Shown: positions 8,926 to 16,720 of the stretch, in pieces
How the letters are laid out: every line of letters begins with the position of its first letter
Numbering within the stretch: position 1 is the first letter of the stretch
Assembly (NCBI GenBank): GCA_963837325.1
Contig: CAWIMV010000002.1
Coordinates: 1,054,001-1,118,000 of the forward strand
Direction: 5' to 3'
Source: CAVQKZ01 sp963837325
GTDB lineage: Bacteria; Actinomycetota; Actinomycetes; Mycobacteriales; Jatrophihabitantaceae
DNA length: 64,000 nucleotides
Notes under the pieces: generated by a model
Told to the model about the DNA's origin: nothing
Seen by the model: the letters and a program-made list of their open reading frames with translations, nothing else
Database searches by the model: none
Position numbers and translations under genes: made by a program

Positions 8926-10182
8926 CTAAGTTTCTCGACCGCGATCGACATCCTCGCCCAGCCAAGTGAGTCTGTGCGGTGCACCATTGCCCTCCACGAG
9001 CCCGAACTCGCGATCAACGGCGAATAGTTTCGGCAGCTCGTGGTCGGGCGAGGGATTTCGGAACAACGATGTGGATGTATTTGCAGGCTCCCAGGTATTG
9101 GGATCCGACATCCGACATACAGCTGAAAGACGCCGATTCTTCCAACTATTGCGTTTGCCACCCGCGGGCCCGAAAACGCCGTTTGAGGCCCGCACGCTCG
9201 TAACCGATCCGTCTGGGGCAACCGCCATGCCGGGCGATCCGTACAGGCCGTTGATGAACTTGCCGTCGTCGCAGAACACGGCATGGACGCCCACGACGAC
9301 GAGGAAGGGAGCTGACCGCAGGTCGTACTTGCCGCCAGCCTTCTCTGAAACCCGATCACGCACTCGTTCGGCGTCAATGACGACGCCGCCGAGCATCATC
9401 CCGGTACCAACGATTCGATCGTGCTCGCCTGACTCCGGCACGTTCTCCGGGTCCATCGCCCAGAACCGAACTCGGATTCGCAAACCGCGCGACTCGTAGA
9501 GGCGAGGGAAGCCAACGTCGTGCTCGGGGTCAGCCATCGCGGAACCGTCTGTCACACGCGGCAACTTTCCGATCTCTCGCCGTACCCATCGCGCGAAACT
9601 TGCAGGAGCTGGTTCCGCGGTCGTATCCGCATGCTCGTCGAGCTGGAAGTCGACGATGTACCCGTCGGTGAGATCCAATCTGCGGTTGAGCTCGTCAGCG
9701 AGCCGACCGTGGCGGCGATCGTCGCTCGCCCAGTCCGATCTTTCGAAAAGCGAGGCGACCTCCACAGACGCCAGGAGGTCATCGTCTTCGTACACCCGGA
9801 AATCGGGCCCAACTCCGCACTCCTCGTAATTTACGGTTCGCCCCGGCCGGCTCAGCAAGTGGTGGATGAACAGCTCGTCCAGCGCTTGGAGGTGGGTGAT
9901 GTCGTCGGCTGAACGGAGTCGCGCCGCGAGCTGCCTATCCCGATCTGGGAACGCGGAGTACCACTCGTTGACGAAGGCTCGACTTCGGGCGGCTTCGAGA
10001 CGGGTCGACTCCAAGAACCAGTTGACCCGCGGCTCGGTGTATCCCAGAGGACCTACCCGCAGGGCACGAGGTTCTGAGAACAGTGCCACGGGTGAAGTCT
10101 CCACCCAGGCGATCGATTCGTAGCGCCAGACAACGTGCGTACCCTCCGACCTGTGCACCGACGGATGTGATCCGTACGGCAT
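8926..10182 (-). CDS. Large hypothetical cargo protein
   Basis: The protein is about 418 residues when started at ATG 10182. Starts further upstream (10218 or 10266) would run into the divergent exonuclease gene, so the true start is uncertain. The family is not recognised. Residues about 100-190 contain GPDFRVYEDDDLLASVEVAS, whose Asp and downstream Glu are arranged like a PD-(D/E)xK nuclease core, but the expected Lys is Ala; nuclease activity is therefore only a guess. A second domain (about 190-380) has several hydrophobic strands. It is divergent from the RNase D-like gene with a very short spacer, which suggests shared regulation. Confidence 0.55.
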   Translation of the reverse strand: MPYGSHPSVHRSEGTHVVWRYESIAWVETSPVALFSEPRALRVGPLGYTEPRVNWFLESTRLEAARSRAFVNEWYSAFPDRDRQLAARLRSADDITHLQALDELFIHHLLSRPGRTVNYEECGVGPDFRVYEDDDLLASVEVASLFERSDWASDDRRHGRLADELNRRLDLTDGYIVDFQLDEHADTTAEPAPASFARWVRREIGKLPRVTDGSAMADPEHDVGFPRLYESRGLRIRVRFWAMDPENVPESGEHDRIVGTGMMLGGVVIDAERVRDRVSEKAGGKYDLRSAPFLVVVGVHAVFCDDGKFINGLYGSPGMAVAPDGSVTSVRASNGVFGPAGGKRNSWKNRRLSAVCRMSDPNTWEPANTSTSLFRNPSPDHELPKLFAVDREFGLVEGNGAPHRLTWLGEDVDRGRET

Positions 10183-10210
10183 CCGCCGCGAAAGGTGGCA
10201 TCCTGTCGGA

Positions 10211-10873
10211 GTGACCATCGGACGTCCGGCCGATGTCGGGCAGCCGTCGGTGCCCGTCTCGGTCATTACGGGGGACCTGACGTCTGACCAGGTCGAGGCG
10301 TTCAGTGCGGTCGCCTCTATCGCGTGGGACGTTGAGACAACAGGTCTCGACTATCGAGAAGCAAAATTGGGGACCTGTCAACTCTTTGCCGATGGTGTCG
10401 GTTGTGTCATCGTGAAATTGGAGGACAAGGAGAGGCCCTGGGGTTTGGCTCGGCTCCTTGAGGATCCCGAAGTAGAGAAGGTCTTTCACCACGCGCCTTT
10501 CGATCTTCGCTTTATGCTCTCGGCGTGGAATATCGAACCTGTGAATATTCGGTGCACGAAGGTTGCATCGAAGCTCCTTCGGCCGCAGGCTGAGAACAAC
10601 GAGCACAGCCTGAAGAACTTAGTCGATCATTACCTAGGGCTGAGTCTCGCGAAAGGCAGCGTTCGGACGAGCGACTGGGCATCCCCAAGTCTTTCGGCAG
10701 CACAGATTGAGTATGCGGTGGCCGACGTAGTCCATCTCCATAAGCTTCTGGCGCGGCTAACCGATGAACTGCGGAACCAAAGGCTATTAGGTCTCTATGA
10801 CTCATGCTGCGCATTCTTGCCCGCGCGCGTAAAGCTCGAAGTTGACGACTATCCTGACGTCTTTGCGTACTAG
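10211..10873 (+). CDS. RNase D-like 3'-5' exonuclease (DEDDy family)
   Basis: This 220-residue protein contains essentially only the exonuclease domain. The DEDDy residues are visible: Asp and Glu in WDVETTGLDY (motif I, about residue 40), Asp in FHHAPFDLRFML (motif II, about 97), and Tyr plus Asp in IEYAVADVVHLHKLL (motif III, about 170-180). No HRDC domain is present, unlike housekeeping RNase D, so this is a short single-domain version. The GTG start at 10211 follows a CGGAG ribosome-binding site. It sits in the element cargo, divergent from an unknown protein, so a role in nucleic-acid processing linked to that neighbour is possible. Confidence 0.8.
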   Translation: MTIGRPADVGQPSVPVSVITGDLTSDQVEAFSAVASIAWDVETTGLDYREAKLGTCQLFADGVGCVIVKLEDKERPWGLARLLEDPEVEKVFHHAPFDLRFMLSAWNIEPVNIRCTKVASKLLRPQAENNEHSLKNLVDHYLGLSLAKGSVRTSDWASPSLSAAQIEYAVADVVHLHKLLARLTDELRNQRLLGLYDSCCAFLPARVKLEVDDYPDVFAY

Positions 10874-10885
10874 GTCTGCGGCTAT

Positions 10886-11719
10886 TTACGAGGTCGGCTC
10901 GTCGCTGAGCACTCTCCACTGCGAGCCAGCGAAGAATCGAAATCCATCCGGCACTAGTGCTTCCAGCCCCGCCAGCACCCTCAGATGCCATGGCGCATCG
11001 GGTCCGTTTACGTGCTCAACGCTCACCGAGACATCCGTTTTACCGAGAAGCGTCTGCAAGTCGTGGACCAGAAGATTCGGAACCCACCCGATCGGGACTC
11101 CGTCAGCCGTGGCCGTCACGATCGCCTCAGAGTTGACAGGATTGGCGGGTTCAGCGACCAGCTGCAACGGCGAGCCAGGACCCAGGCCCGCCAACGCTCT
11201 CTCCAAATCGTCGCTAGACACCCGCACGCTTTTGCCAGCAAGGACGACTGGGCGATCGGGCACATGACGCGATCCGTGCACCAAGAAGCGACATAGGAGG
11301 TGATCGCCTGTGATGACTGGCTCGGGAAACAGCTGAATCGTGTCGCCCTGACGCCGTCCCTGAGATCGCGCGATTTGCTCCCATGGGCTTGCATCATCTT
11401 CGAGGCCGAGCCGTGCGACGTAACGTTCGTAGTCGGGTCGCCTCGGGTCCATCACGCGCTGCGCGAAGAGCGGAAAGAGCGCCTCAGATTCGTAAGTCTG
11501 CTCAAGCACGGGGAAGCCGAGCAGCGGCCGAAAGTCCTTAACCGAGGTGGCATTTTGAAGATACGCAAACCTGTATCGCTCACCATCAAAGGTCAGTAGG
11601 GCAACGGGTTCGATGGCACGGCTGACTGGGTGCTGCCACGTGACGACGAGTCTTCGCGCTTGATTGGGAGTCTGTCCTTCTGGAGTCACACCCGACGTGA
11701 GAACGCTAGAGGCGCGCAT
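10886..11719 (-). CDS. HIRAN-domain protein with HipA N-terminal-like region
   Basis: This 277-residue protein has two parts. Residues about 20-106 (ALLTFDGERYRFAYL ... LFPLFAQRVMDPRRPDYERY) resemble the small N-terminal subdomain of HipA, which is a separate protein (HipS) in HipBST systems. Residues about 135-235 match a HIRAN domain: LQLVAEPANPVNSEAI followed by GVPIGWVPN, the family's REP-NP-D-A and IGYVP signature. HIRAN domains bind DNA 3' ends in eukaryotic HLTF; the bacterial role is unclear. The ATG lies inside the end of the upstream HipA-like kinase gene (14-bp overlap), so the two are surely co-translated and probably work together. Domain calls are by eye. Confidence 0.75.
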   Translation of the reverse strand: MRASSVLTSGVTPEGQTPNQARRLVVTWQHPVSRAIEPVALLTFDGERYRFAYLQNATSVKDFRPLLGFPVLEQTYESEALFPLFAQRVMDPRRPDYERYVARLGLEDDASPWEQIARSQGRRQGDTIQLFPEPVITGDHLLCRFLVHGSRHVPDRPVVLAGKSVRVSSDDLERALAGLGPGSPLQLVAEPANPVNSEAIVTATADGVPIGWVPNLLVHDLQTLLGKTDVSVSVEHVNGPDAPWHLRVLAGLEALVPDGFRFFAGSQWRVLSDEPTS

Positions 11720-12632
11720 TGAGGATCCTCTCGCGGTTGATGCTTAGCACTGTACGTGCGAAGGTACGCGCGAGCTCTGACATCCTCGGCGTACGCGCGA
11801 GCAGATCCTCCTGAGATTCAGCTGAGACACCGATGATTTGGGCGAGCCAATGCTCGCGGGCAGCTGGCGAAGCCGCGAGCAGTGCGTCTTGAGCTAGGTC
11901 AACCAGGGTCGGGATCGGGAGTTGCGGATCATGCTCGAATCTCCAGGCGGTGCCGCGCTCGCACCACCGAACCATGGCGTTCCGGTCGCCAATCAGCTCG
12001 CCTCGCTTCGCATCTGGCACGTTGTATCCGAGGCTGTTGGCTTGGTCGTAGGTGGGGCATAGCTGCATGGGCACCGATCCGGTGATTGGCCGAAGAACAG
12101 ACCAGTTCTCGTCATGCCTGTCGCGATTCGCGACCCAGGCATCAAGAACTAGGTAGCCAGCGAAGACATCGAATGCCGTCGCGGGAAATGGCAGGTTCAA
12201 AGCCTCCGGGGCCAGTGCTCCGTCCAGCGCCATGTGGATATTTTCTAGGCAATGCCCGGGACGGCCCTGAACATTCCCGGGCACGTATCGGGGTGCGCTA
12301 CTCGCCTGGAGCACGACCTGACCAGGCTGCATTTCGAATGATTGAGGGCGAACGTTCCGCGAAATGACCCCCAGCCGTCCGGCACGGTCAGCAAGTTCGA
12401 TGCGAGCAACTGGGAGACCGATCAGTGCAGCCAGTTCACTAGAAGCCTTCTCGGCCCAGTCATCCCCGTGGAGAATCGTGCCGGCTTTACCGACCTTCTC
12501 TGTTACTGGCTTGTAGAGCCACGCTGCGCCTGAGCCCGGCTCGGTGAGCCAGATCTTCTCTTCGGCTCCTGCTGGCTCGTCTCGATCAACGTCCCATTCG
12601 GTCACGTCGACGGTGGGGAACTGAGCGGCCAC
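11706..12632 (-). CDS. HipA-like Ser/Thr kinase (HipT/CtkA type)
   Basis: This 308-residue protein has a HipA-type kinase core: the ATP-anchoring Lys in WLYKP (residue 41), a helix Glu (about 61), the catalytic loop NRDRHDEN (Asp171, Asn176) and the metal-binding Asp in TYDQANS (Asp196). It lacks the N-terminal subdomain of full-length HipA, which seems to be carried by the overlapping downstream HIRAN gene. Known HipA/HipT kinases phosphorylate aminoacyl-tRNA synthetases and halt growth; the substrate here is unknown. No HipB-like HTH antitoxin lies next to it. It is likely the toxin or effector of a two-gene module, first in its operon. Confidence 0.8.
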   Translation of the reverse strand: MAAQFPTVDVTEWDVDRDEPAGAEEKIWLTEPGSGAAWLYKPVTEKVGKAGTILHGDDWAEKASSELAALIGLPVARIELADRAGRLGVISRNVRPQSFEMQPGQVVLQASSAPRYVPGNVQGRPGHCLENIHMALDGALAPEALNLPFPATAFDVFAGYLVLDAWVANRDRHDENWSVLRPITGSVPMQLCPTYDQANSLGYNVPDAKRGELIGDRNAMVRWCERGTAWRFEHDPQLPIPTLVDLAQDALLAASPAAREHWLAQIIGVSAESQEDLLARTPRMSELARTFARTVLSINRERILNARL

Positions 12633-12868
12633 CCTGGCACCCTACGTGTTGTGATCCCGATGACTGGCAAAGTTAGACGGCCCGGATATTGGAACCGAGA
12701 TCTCATTGAGTACCCGCCGCTGTCGGATGCGAAATGAGTTCAGCTCGTGAGAGCGATTGGCCGCTTGCACAGATCGATACCCATACGCGTCAAACGAGCG
12801 GAGCGACTGTGCGTAGTTCGCGACTTGGCCACCACCGGCGATTCCTGTTACGTCGGCGTGGGGTGAGA
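12633..12868. other. Intergenic region upstream of the kinase operon
   Basis: These 236 bp separate the HipA-like operon start from the integrase end. No ORF with coding character is present. The region probably carries the promoter of the kinase-HIRAN operon; no clear operator palindrome was seen. Confidence 0.4.
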
Positions 12869-12890
12869 CGTCGACCCCTTCCGGTCGACG
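12869..12890. terminator. Hairpin after the integrase gene
   Basis: CGTCGACC (12869-12876) and GGTCGACG (12883-12890) form a perfect 8-bp stem with a 6-base loop. It starts two bases past the integrase stop codon, a good position for a terminator. Confidence 0.55.
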
Positions 12891-12892
12891 AT

Positions 12893-14302
12893 CTACCCGA
12901 CGACACTCGCCCTGCGGCCGCGGGAGACTTCGATCAGCCCGTCTTGATGCAATACATCGACGGCGCGGTGCGCGGTGCCCACCGAAACCGAGTGCGCGGC
13001 CGCCAGTTCGACCACAGTTGGTAGCTGGTCGCCTGGCTGCAGCTGACCGGTCGCGATCTGCTCGCGTAGCTCGGCAGCGATGACCTCGTACGGACCGCGT
13101 GGAGGTCGAGGCGTGACAACCGGGCGGGGGATGAGGCCGGCCATGGTCGTCGCGGCTCGGCGGTCGGCGTCGTCGACCCAGGCTGCATAAACCCGCAATG
13201 TCGTGGCACCCCCGCCGCTCTGGCCCAGGCGCCCGGCCACGGTGCGGACGTCGACTCCGGCCGCGATCAGCTCGGTAGCGGAGTAGTGCCGCAGAGCGTG
13301 GAACCGGGTGCTGCGGAGGTTCAGCTGCTGCGCCTGGCGTCGATAGCGCTGGCTCACCGTCCGCGGCTTGTATGGCTCCGATCCGTCTGGTGACAGCGAA
13401 AACAGGAACGCGTCCGTCGACAGGTCACAGCCGATGGCGGCGCAGCGCGCCAGCATCCGGTCGCGATGTTCTTCGAGCAACGACATCGTGTACGGGTCGA
13501 GTGCCACTCGCGGCCTGGTGCCGCTCTTCGTCTCCTTCTCGATGACGCCTGCCCGTGGATGCACAAGGCTGCGGTCGACGAGCAGCTGCGCTCGCTCGAA
13601 ATCGACGCTTCGCACCCGCAGCGCGCAGACCTCGCCGCGCCGCCGGCCGGTGGTCATCGTCAACCACAACAACAGACCCCAGTCCGGGTCCTCCCACGCC
13701 GCGCTGAGCAGGCGTGCCGCCTCCTCGGGACTCGGCGGATCCGGGTCCGGCCGGTTCGGCGATGGCGGCACAGCGAACGATGCCTGGTTCAGGCCCAGGT
13801 GACGCCACCGCACGGCGCGTTCAAGCGCGCCGCTGATGACGTGGTGGATCTGCCGGACCGTGCTCCCGCTCAGTGGCCGGCAGACGTGCCCGCGTCGGCT
13901 CCGCCCATCGCACAGAGCGCGGCACCGTTGCAGACGGCCGTAGAACCGTTCAAGGATCTCCGCGTCGAGCTTGGCGGCGGGCAGGGTCCCGAATGTCGGC
14001 AGGATGTAGATGCGGATCAGGTCGTCGTACCGATCGCGCGTCGTCTCGGCGAGCTTCGCGACGTCCAGCCACTGCTCGATCGCCTGCGCAACGGTGATGT
14101 TGGTCTTCGGGTGCTTCTCGTCGTCGACCTGGCCCTGGAGCTTGGTCAGCGCCACCTTCGCCGCGGCGTAGGTCTTGGTCGTCTCTTTCAGATACCGCTG
14201 GCGCCGGGTGAGCGGGTCGATGCCGGCATACACGATGGCGCGGAAGTTGCCGGAGGCGAGCTCCTCGATGTGTCCGCGTGGCCGACGGGTTCGAGGCGGC
14301 AT
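12893..14302 (-). CDS. int: Tyrosine-recombinase integrase fused to a GntR-type HTH
   Basis: This 469-residue protein catalyses insertion and excision of the element at the adjacent tRNA-Arg. Domain order: AP2-like arm-binding region (about 1-65), SAM-like core-binding domain (about 68-175), catalytic domain (about 190-385), GntR winged helix (about 404-469). Catalytic residues seen are Arg220 (TTGRRRGE), His335 and Arg338 (HALRH) and the nucleophile Tyr372 (RVYAAW). The second catalytic His, normally in RLGH, is Gln361 (RLGQSGG), which is unusual. The GntR domain (LQPGDQLPTVVELAAAHSVS) could give operator binding or autoregulation. It reads away from the tRNA, whose 3' end is 90 bp upstream of its start. 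Confidence 0.92.
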   Translation of the reverse strand: MPPRTRRPRGHIEELASGNFRAIVYAGIDPLTRRQRYLKETTKTYAAAKVALTKLQGQVDDEKHPKTNITVAQAIEQWLDVAKLAETTRDRYDDLIRIYILPTFGTLPAAKLDAEILERFYGRLQRCRALCDGRSRRGHVCRPLSGSTVRQIHHVISGALERAVRWRHLGLNQASFAVPPSPNRPDPDPPSPEEAARLLSAAWEDPDWGLLLWLTMTTGRRRGEVCALRVRSVDFERAQLLVDRSLVHPRAGVIEKETKSGTRPRVALDPYTMSLLEEHRDRMLARCAAIGCDLSTDAFLFSLSPDGSEPYKPRTVSQRYRRQAQQLNLRSTRFHALRHYSATELIAAGVDVRTVAGRLGQSGGGATTLRVYAAWVDDADRRAATTMAGLIPRPVVTPRPPRGPYEVIAAELREQIATGQLQPGDQLPTVVELAAAHSVSVGTAHRAVDVLHQDGLIEVSRGRRASVVG

Positions 14303-14392
14303 AGAGAAACCCTAGCCGAGTTTCATTCCACGAACCATTCCACGGCGATAAAATGTCGATCTTGTGAGTGTTACAACCCCCGTATTCATTGG

Positions 14393-14465
14393 TGCCCCCG
14401 GCAGGATTCGAACCTGCGACGCCCGGCTTAGGAGTCCGGCGCTCTATCCCCTGAGCTACGAGGGC
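14393..14465 (-). tRNA. tRNA-Arg (anticodon CCT)
   Basis: The 73-base cloverleaf has a 7-bp acceptor stem (one G-T pair), loop CTCCTAA giving anticodon CCT, and a T arm with GGTTCGAATCC. CCA is encoded at 14390-14392. The 3' end faces the integrase, so this gene is the likely attachment site of the element. Insertion has left the tRNA complete, as expected when the element carries the 3' end. Confidence 0.93.
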
Positions 14466-14742
14466 GGGGACTGCGACGCGACCCAGAATATGGGATCGGC
14501 AACAACGAGGCCCGACGGCGAGTCCGATGGCGCGACTGCTCGTGCGCAACGGCATCGCCGGTGCGGCGAGCGCACCGGCCCGACAACGTCATGGGCGTTA
14601 CGCCCGCCTTGTCGGCGAATGAGCTGCCCAAGGTGAACGAAACGCGTCGCGATTATTGCCTGACCTTTGCGATTGCATGAATCCGATGGCGATTGGTCTG
14701 GCCTAACACTTCTGCCCCATGTACGTTCAGAGTTAGGAGTTG
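14466..14742. other. Intergenic region flanking the tRNA
   Basis: This 277-bp stretch contains the tRNA-Arg promoter on the minus strand and a ribosome-binding site (AGGAG near 14735) for the next gene. No other feature was seen. Confidence 0.5.
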
Positions 14743-15006
14743 ATGACCTTGCTGATCGTCGCCCTTGCAGCTTGCCTGGCCGTCGGGTCCGTTACGTTCG
14801 CTTTTCGGCGCGCCTGGAACCTCACCTCGCCGGCCACGCTCAACCAGATCGCCATTGAAACGCAGTGCCCGCGTGAACGGCAGGAACGCGCGTTGACCGC
14901 CGACCTGCTCGCCGGCGTGATGGCCCGCGCGGACTATCGCGCGTCGATGGCACTGCTCGCCGAGCCCGATGGTGATCTTCACCTGGTCACCGATCCCGGG
15001 CGCTGA
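14743..15006 (+). CDS. Small membrane-anchored hypothetical protein
   Basis: This 87-residue protein starts at ATG 14743, preceded by AGGAG six bases upstream. Residues 2-20 are a hydrophobic N-terminal segment (LLIVALAACLAVGSVTFAF), either a membrane anchor or an uncleaved signal. The rest is soluble and helical (RERQERALTADLLAGVMARADY), then a short strand region (GDLHLVTDP). It is convergent with the hydrolase gene, with only eight bases between stops. Function unknown. Confidence 0.6.
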   Translation: MTLLIVALAACLAVGSVTFAFRRAWNLTSPATLNQIAIETQCPRERQERALTADLLAGVMARADYRASMALLAEPDGDLHLVTDPGR

Positions 15007-15014
15007 CCGGACGG

Positions 15015-16664
15015 CTAGTGCACCGGCACGCTCAGTGTCGAAGGCGCGGTAGCGGACGAACTCAGCGTGACGGTGCTGCCCGGACTGTTCCACGACAGGT
15101 AGCGCGGATCCACGGTGTCGATCACCAGGCAGAGATGATGCCCGCGCGGCACCGTCCACGAGATCGGTTCCAGGGCGACGTCCGCCGGCCGGGCGACGCC
15201 GGGCGTCACCGCCGCCAACGAATACGGCTTGAACGTCATCAAAGTGCCCGAACCGCCCGCGTCGACGTCGTAGAGATATGTGTACAGCGACGTGCTGGCA
15301 GAGGACGGTGTCACCGTGACGTGCAGCGTCGGAGCTCCGTTGACCAGCGTCGCCCGCGCGTAGGCCGGCCCGTTCCAAACTCCCGCGATCGCCTTGTTCA
15401 CCGCCGAAAGTCGCACGCCCGACAGCAACTGGTACGGCTTGCTCCCGTCGAACTGGGGCTGACCGGCGTCAGCCACCGAGTCCTTGCCGGCCGCGATGGC
15501 TTGCCGCCAGCCGACCACCGGCCGCGCGCCGAGCGAGCCCGCCGATGAAGCCGCAGGGGCAGCACCGAGGTACCACGTGGACGCCCGGCCCACGTCGGCC
15601 AGCTTGGGGTAGTGGCGCCACGTCCCGGTCTTGACGTCCTGCACCTGCAGCGCGTCCTGTCGGTCGACGCCGTTCTGGCGGCCGCGCAGGTAGCGGTCGA
15701 GCCAGGCGGTCGCGTCGCGCCACAGCTTGTTGCTGGGATCTCCGGCCAGCCCGGACGTCTCGGCCTGGCCGTGATCGCCCCGGGCCAGCTGCAACCGCTT
15801 CGGACCGGTGAGCTGGTCGAAGAGCGCCACCTGCTGGCTGGGCGGAAAAATGGAATCCTCGAGACCGTTGGCCAACATGACCGCAGTGCGGTTCTTGTTG
15901 AGCGCGGCAACCCGGTTGAGCGCCGACCGGCTGGGCGACAGCGCGGCAATCGTGGCCGCCATCCCGGCCGCGTTCCCCGCCGCCGACTGCTGGGTCAGGG
16001 CCTGCACATCGGGGCCAGGCGTGCCCGACGTCTTGGCCGACGCCATCAAGATGTTGACGACCTCTTGGCTGCCGGTGTTGTTCGGGAAGTAGGACGCGGC
16101 GAGGTCCGACCAACCGCTCATCGCGACCACGACCTTGATCCGCGGATCGCGCTCGGCCGCGAGCAACGAGACACCCGCGCCGTAGGAGACGCCAACGGCG
16201 CCCACGCCACCCGCAGCAGCGGGCGTGTGTTTCAGCGCCCAAGTGATCACCGCGCTGACGTCGGCCTGGGTCGGCGCGCCGGCCAGATCGATCTGGCCCT
16301 GCGACCCGGCGAAGCCGCGCTGCGCGTAACTGACCACCTCGTACCCATGGGCGGCCAGGCGTTTACCGGCTTCCAGGTACTGGCGGGCGCCGGTTCCCCA
16401 CGCCGCCGGCATGACCAGCAACGGATGCTTGCCCTCGCCCCGCGGCGTGATCACGTAAGCGTTCAGCTCGATACCGTCGGAGCCGGGAATGCTGCGGGCC
16501 GTTGCCGACGATCGTTTCGGGCCCGTGCCCACGACCAGCCAGGTGACGAGCGCGGCGACCAATGCGCCGACCGCCACGCCGCCCACGACGAGCGAGCGGG
16601 AGCGGGACACGGCGACCAGTTTGCCCGACCATGCTTGGCCGAACGGAACGGGCCGCCGGATCAC
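15015..16664 (-). CDS. Membrane-anchored or secreted CocE/X-Pro dipeptidyl-peptidase-like hydrolase
   Basis: This 549-residue protein starts with one hydrophobic segment (residues about 24-46, VVGGVAVGALVAALVTWLVV), so the catalytic part should lie outside the membrane. Residues about 60-340 form an alpha/beta hydrolase with the nucleophile elbow GVSYGAG (Ser160), an acid in GLEDSIFPPSQ and a His in RGDHGQ. Residues about 370-545 resemble the jelly-roll C-terminal domain of the PepX/CocE group. Members cleave acyl esters, amides or Xaa-Pro peptides; the substrate cannot be predicted. Its neighbour on the same strand is a secreted protease, suggesting extracellular nutrient use. Confidence 0.78.
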   Translation of the reverse strand: MIRRPVPFGQAWSGKLVAVSRSRSLVVGGVAVGALVAALVTWLVVGTGPKRSSATARSIPGSDGIELNAYVITPRGEGKHPLLVMPAAWGTGARQYLEAGKRLAAHGYEVVSYAQRGFAGSQGQIDLAGAPTQADVSAVITWALKHTPAAAGGVGAVGVSYGAGVSLLAAERDPRIKVVVAMSGWSDLAASYFPNNTGSQEVVNILMASAKTSGTPGPDVQALTQQSAAGNAAGMAATIAALSPSRSALNRVAALNKNRTAVMLANGLEDSIFPPSQQVALFDQLTGPKRLQLARGDHGQAETSGLAGDPSNKLWRDATAWLDRYLRGRQNGVDRQDALQVQDVKTGTWRHYPKLADVGRASTWYLGAAPAASSAGSLGARPVVGWRQAIAAGKDSVADAGQPQFDGSKPYQLLSGVRLSAVNKAIAGVWNGPAYARATLVNGAPTLHVTVTPSSASTSLYTYLYDVDAGGSGTLMTFKPYSLAAVTPGVARPADVALEPISWTVPRGHHLCLVIDTVDPRYLSWNSPGSTVTLSSSATAPSTLSVPVH

Positions 16665-16720
16665 CGACGGCCCGCTCCGGTTGCGCTCGACGCCGGTGGC
16701 TAGGCGGCGTCGGTGCTAGC

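Larger units (their letters stand above)
1..14392. mobile_element. One end of an integrative (conjugative) element inserted at tRNA-Arg
   Basis: Seen: a tyrosine recombinase gene (12893-14302) lies immediately beside the 3' end of a tRNA-Arg gene (14393-14465), and a DUF2637 protein, a MobF relaxase pseudogene and cargo genes lie on the far side. Known: actinobacterial integrative elements commonly insert into tRNA 3' ends, with the integrase next to the attachment site. Inferred: the right boundary is at or within the tRNA 3' end near 14390, and the other boundary is outside the window to the left. The relaxase is broken, so self-transfer is unlikely unless the frameshifts are sequence errors. 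Confidence 0.8.

Noticed and set aside
14364..14636. Small plus-strand frame across tRNA-Arg
   Set aside because: It reads through a structured tRNA gene, a common artefact.
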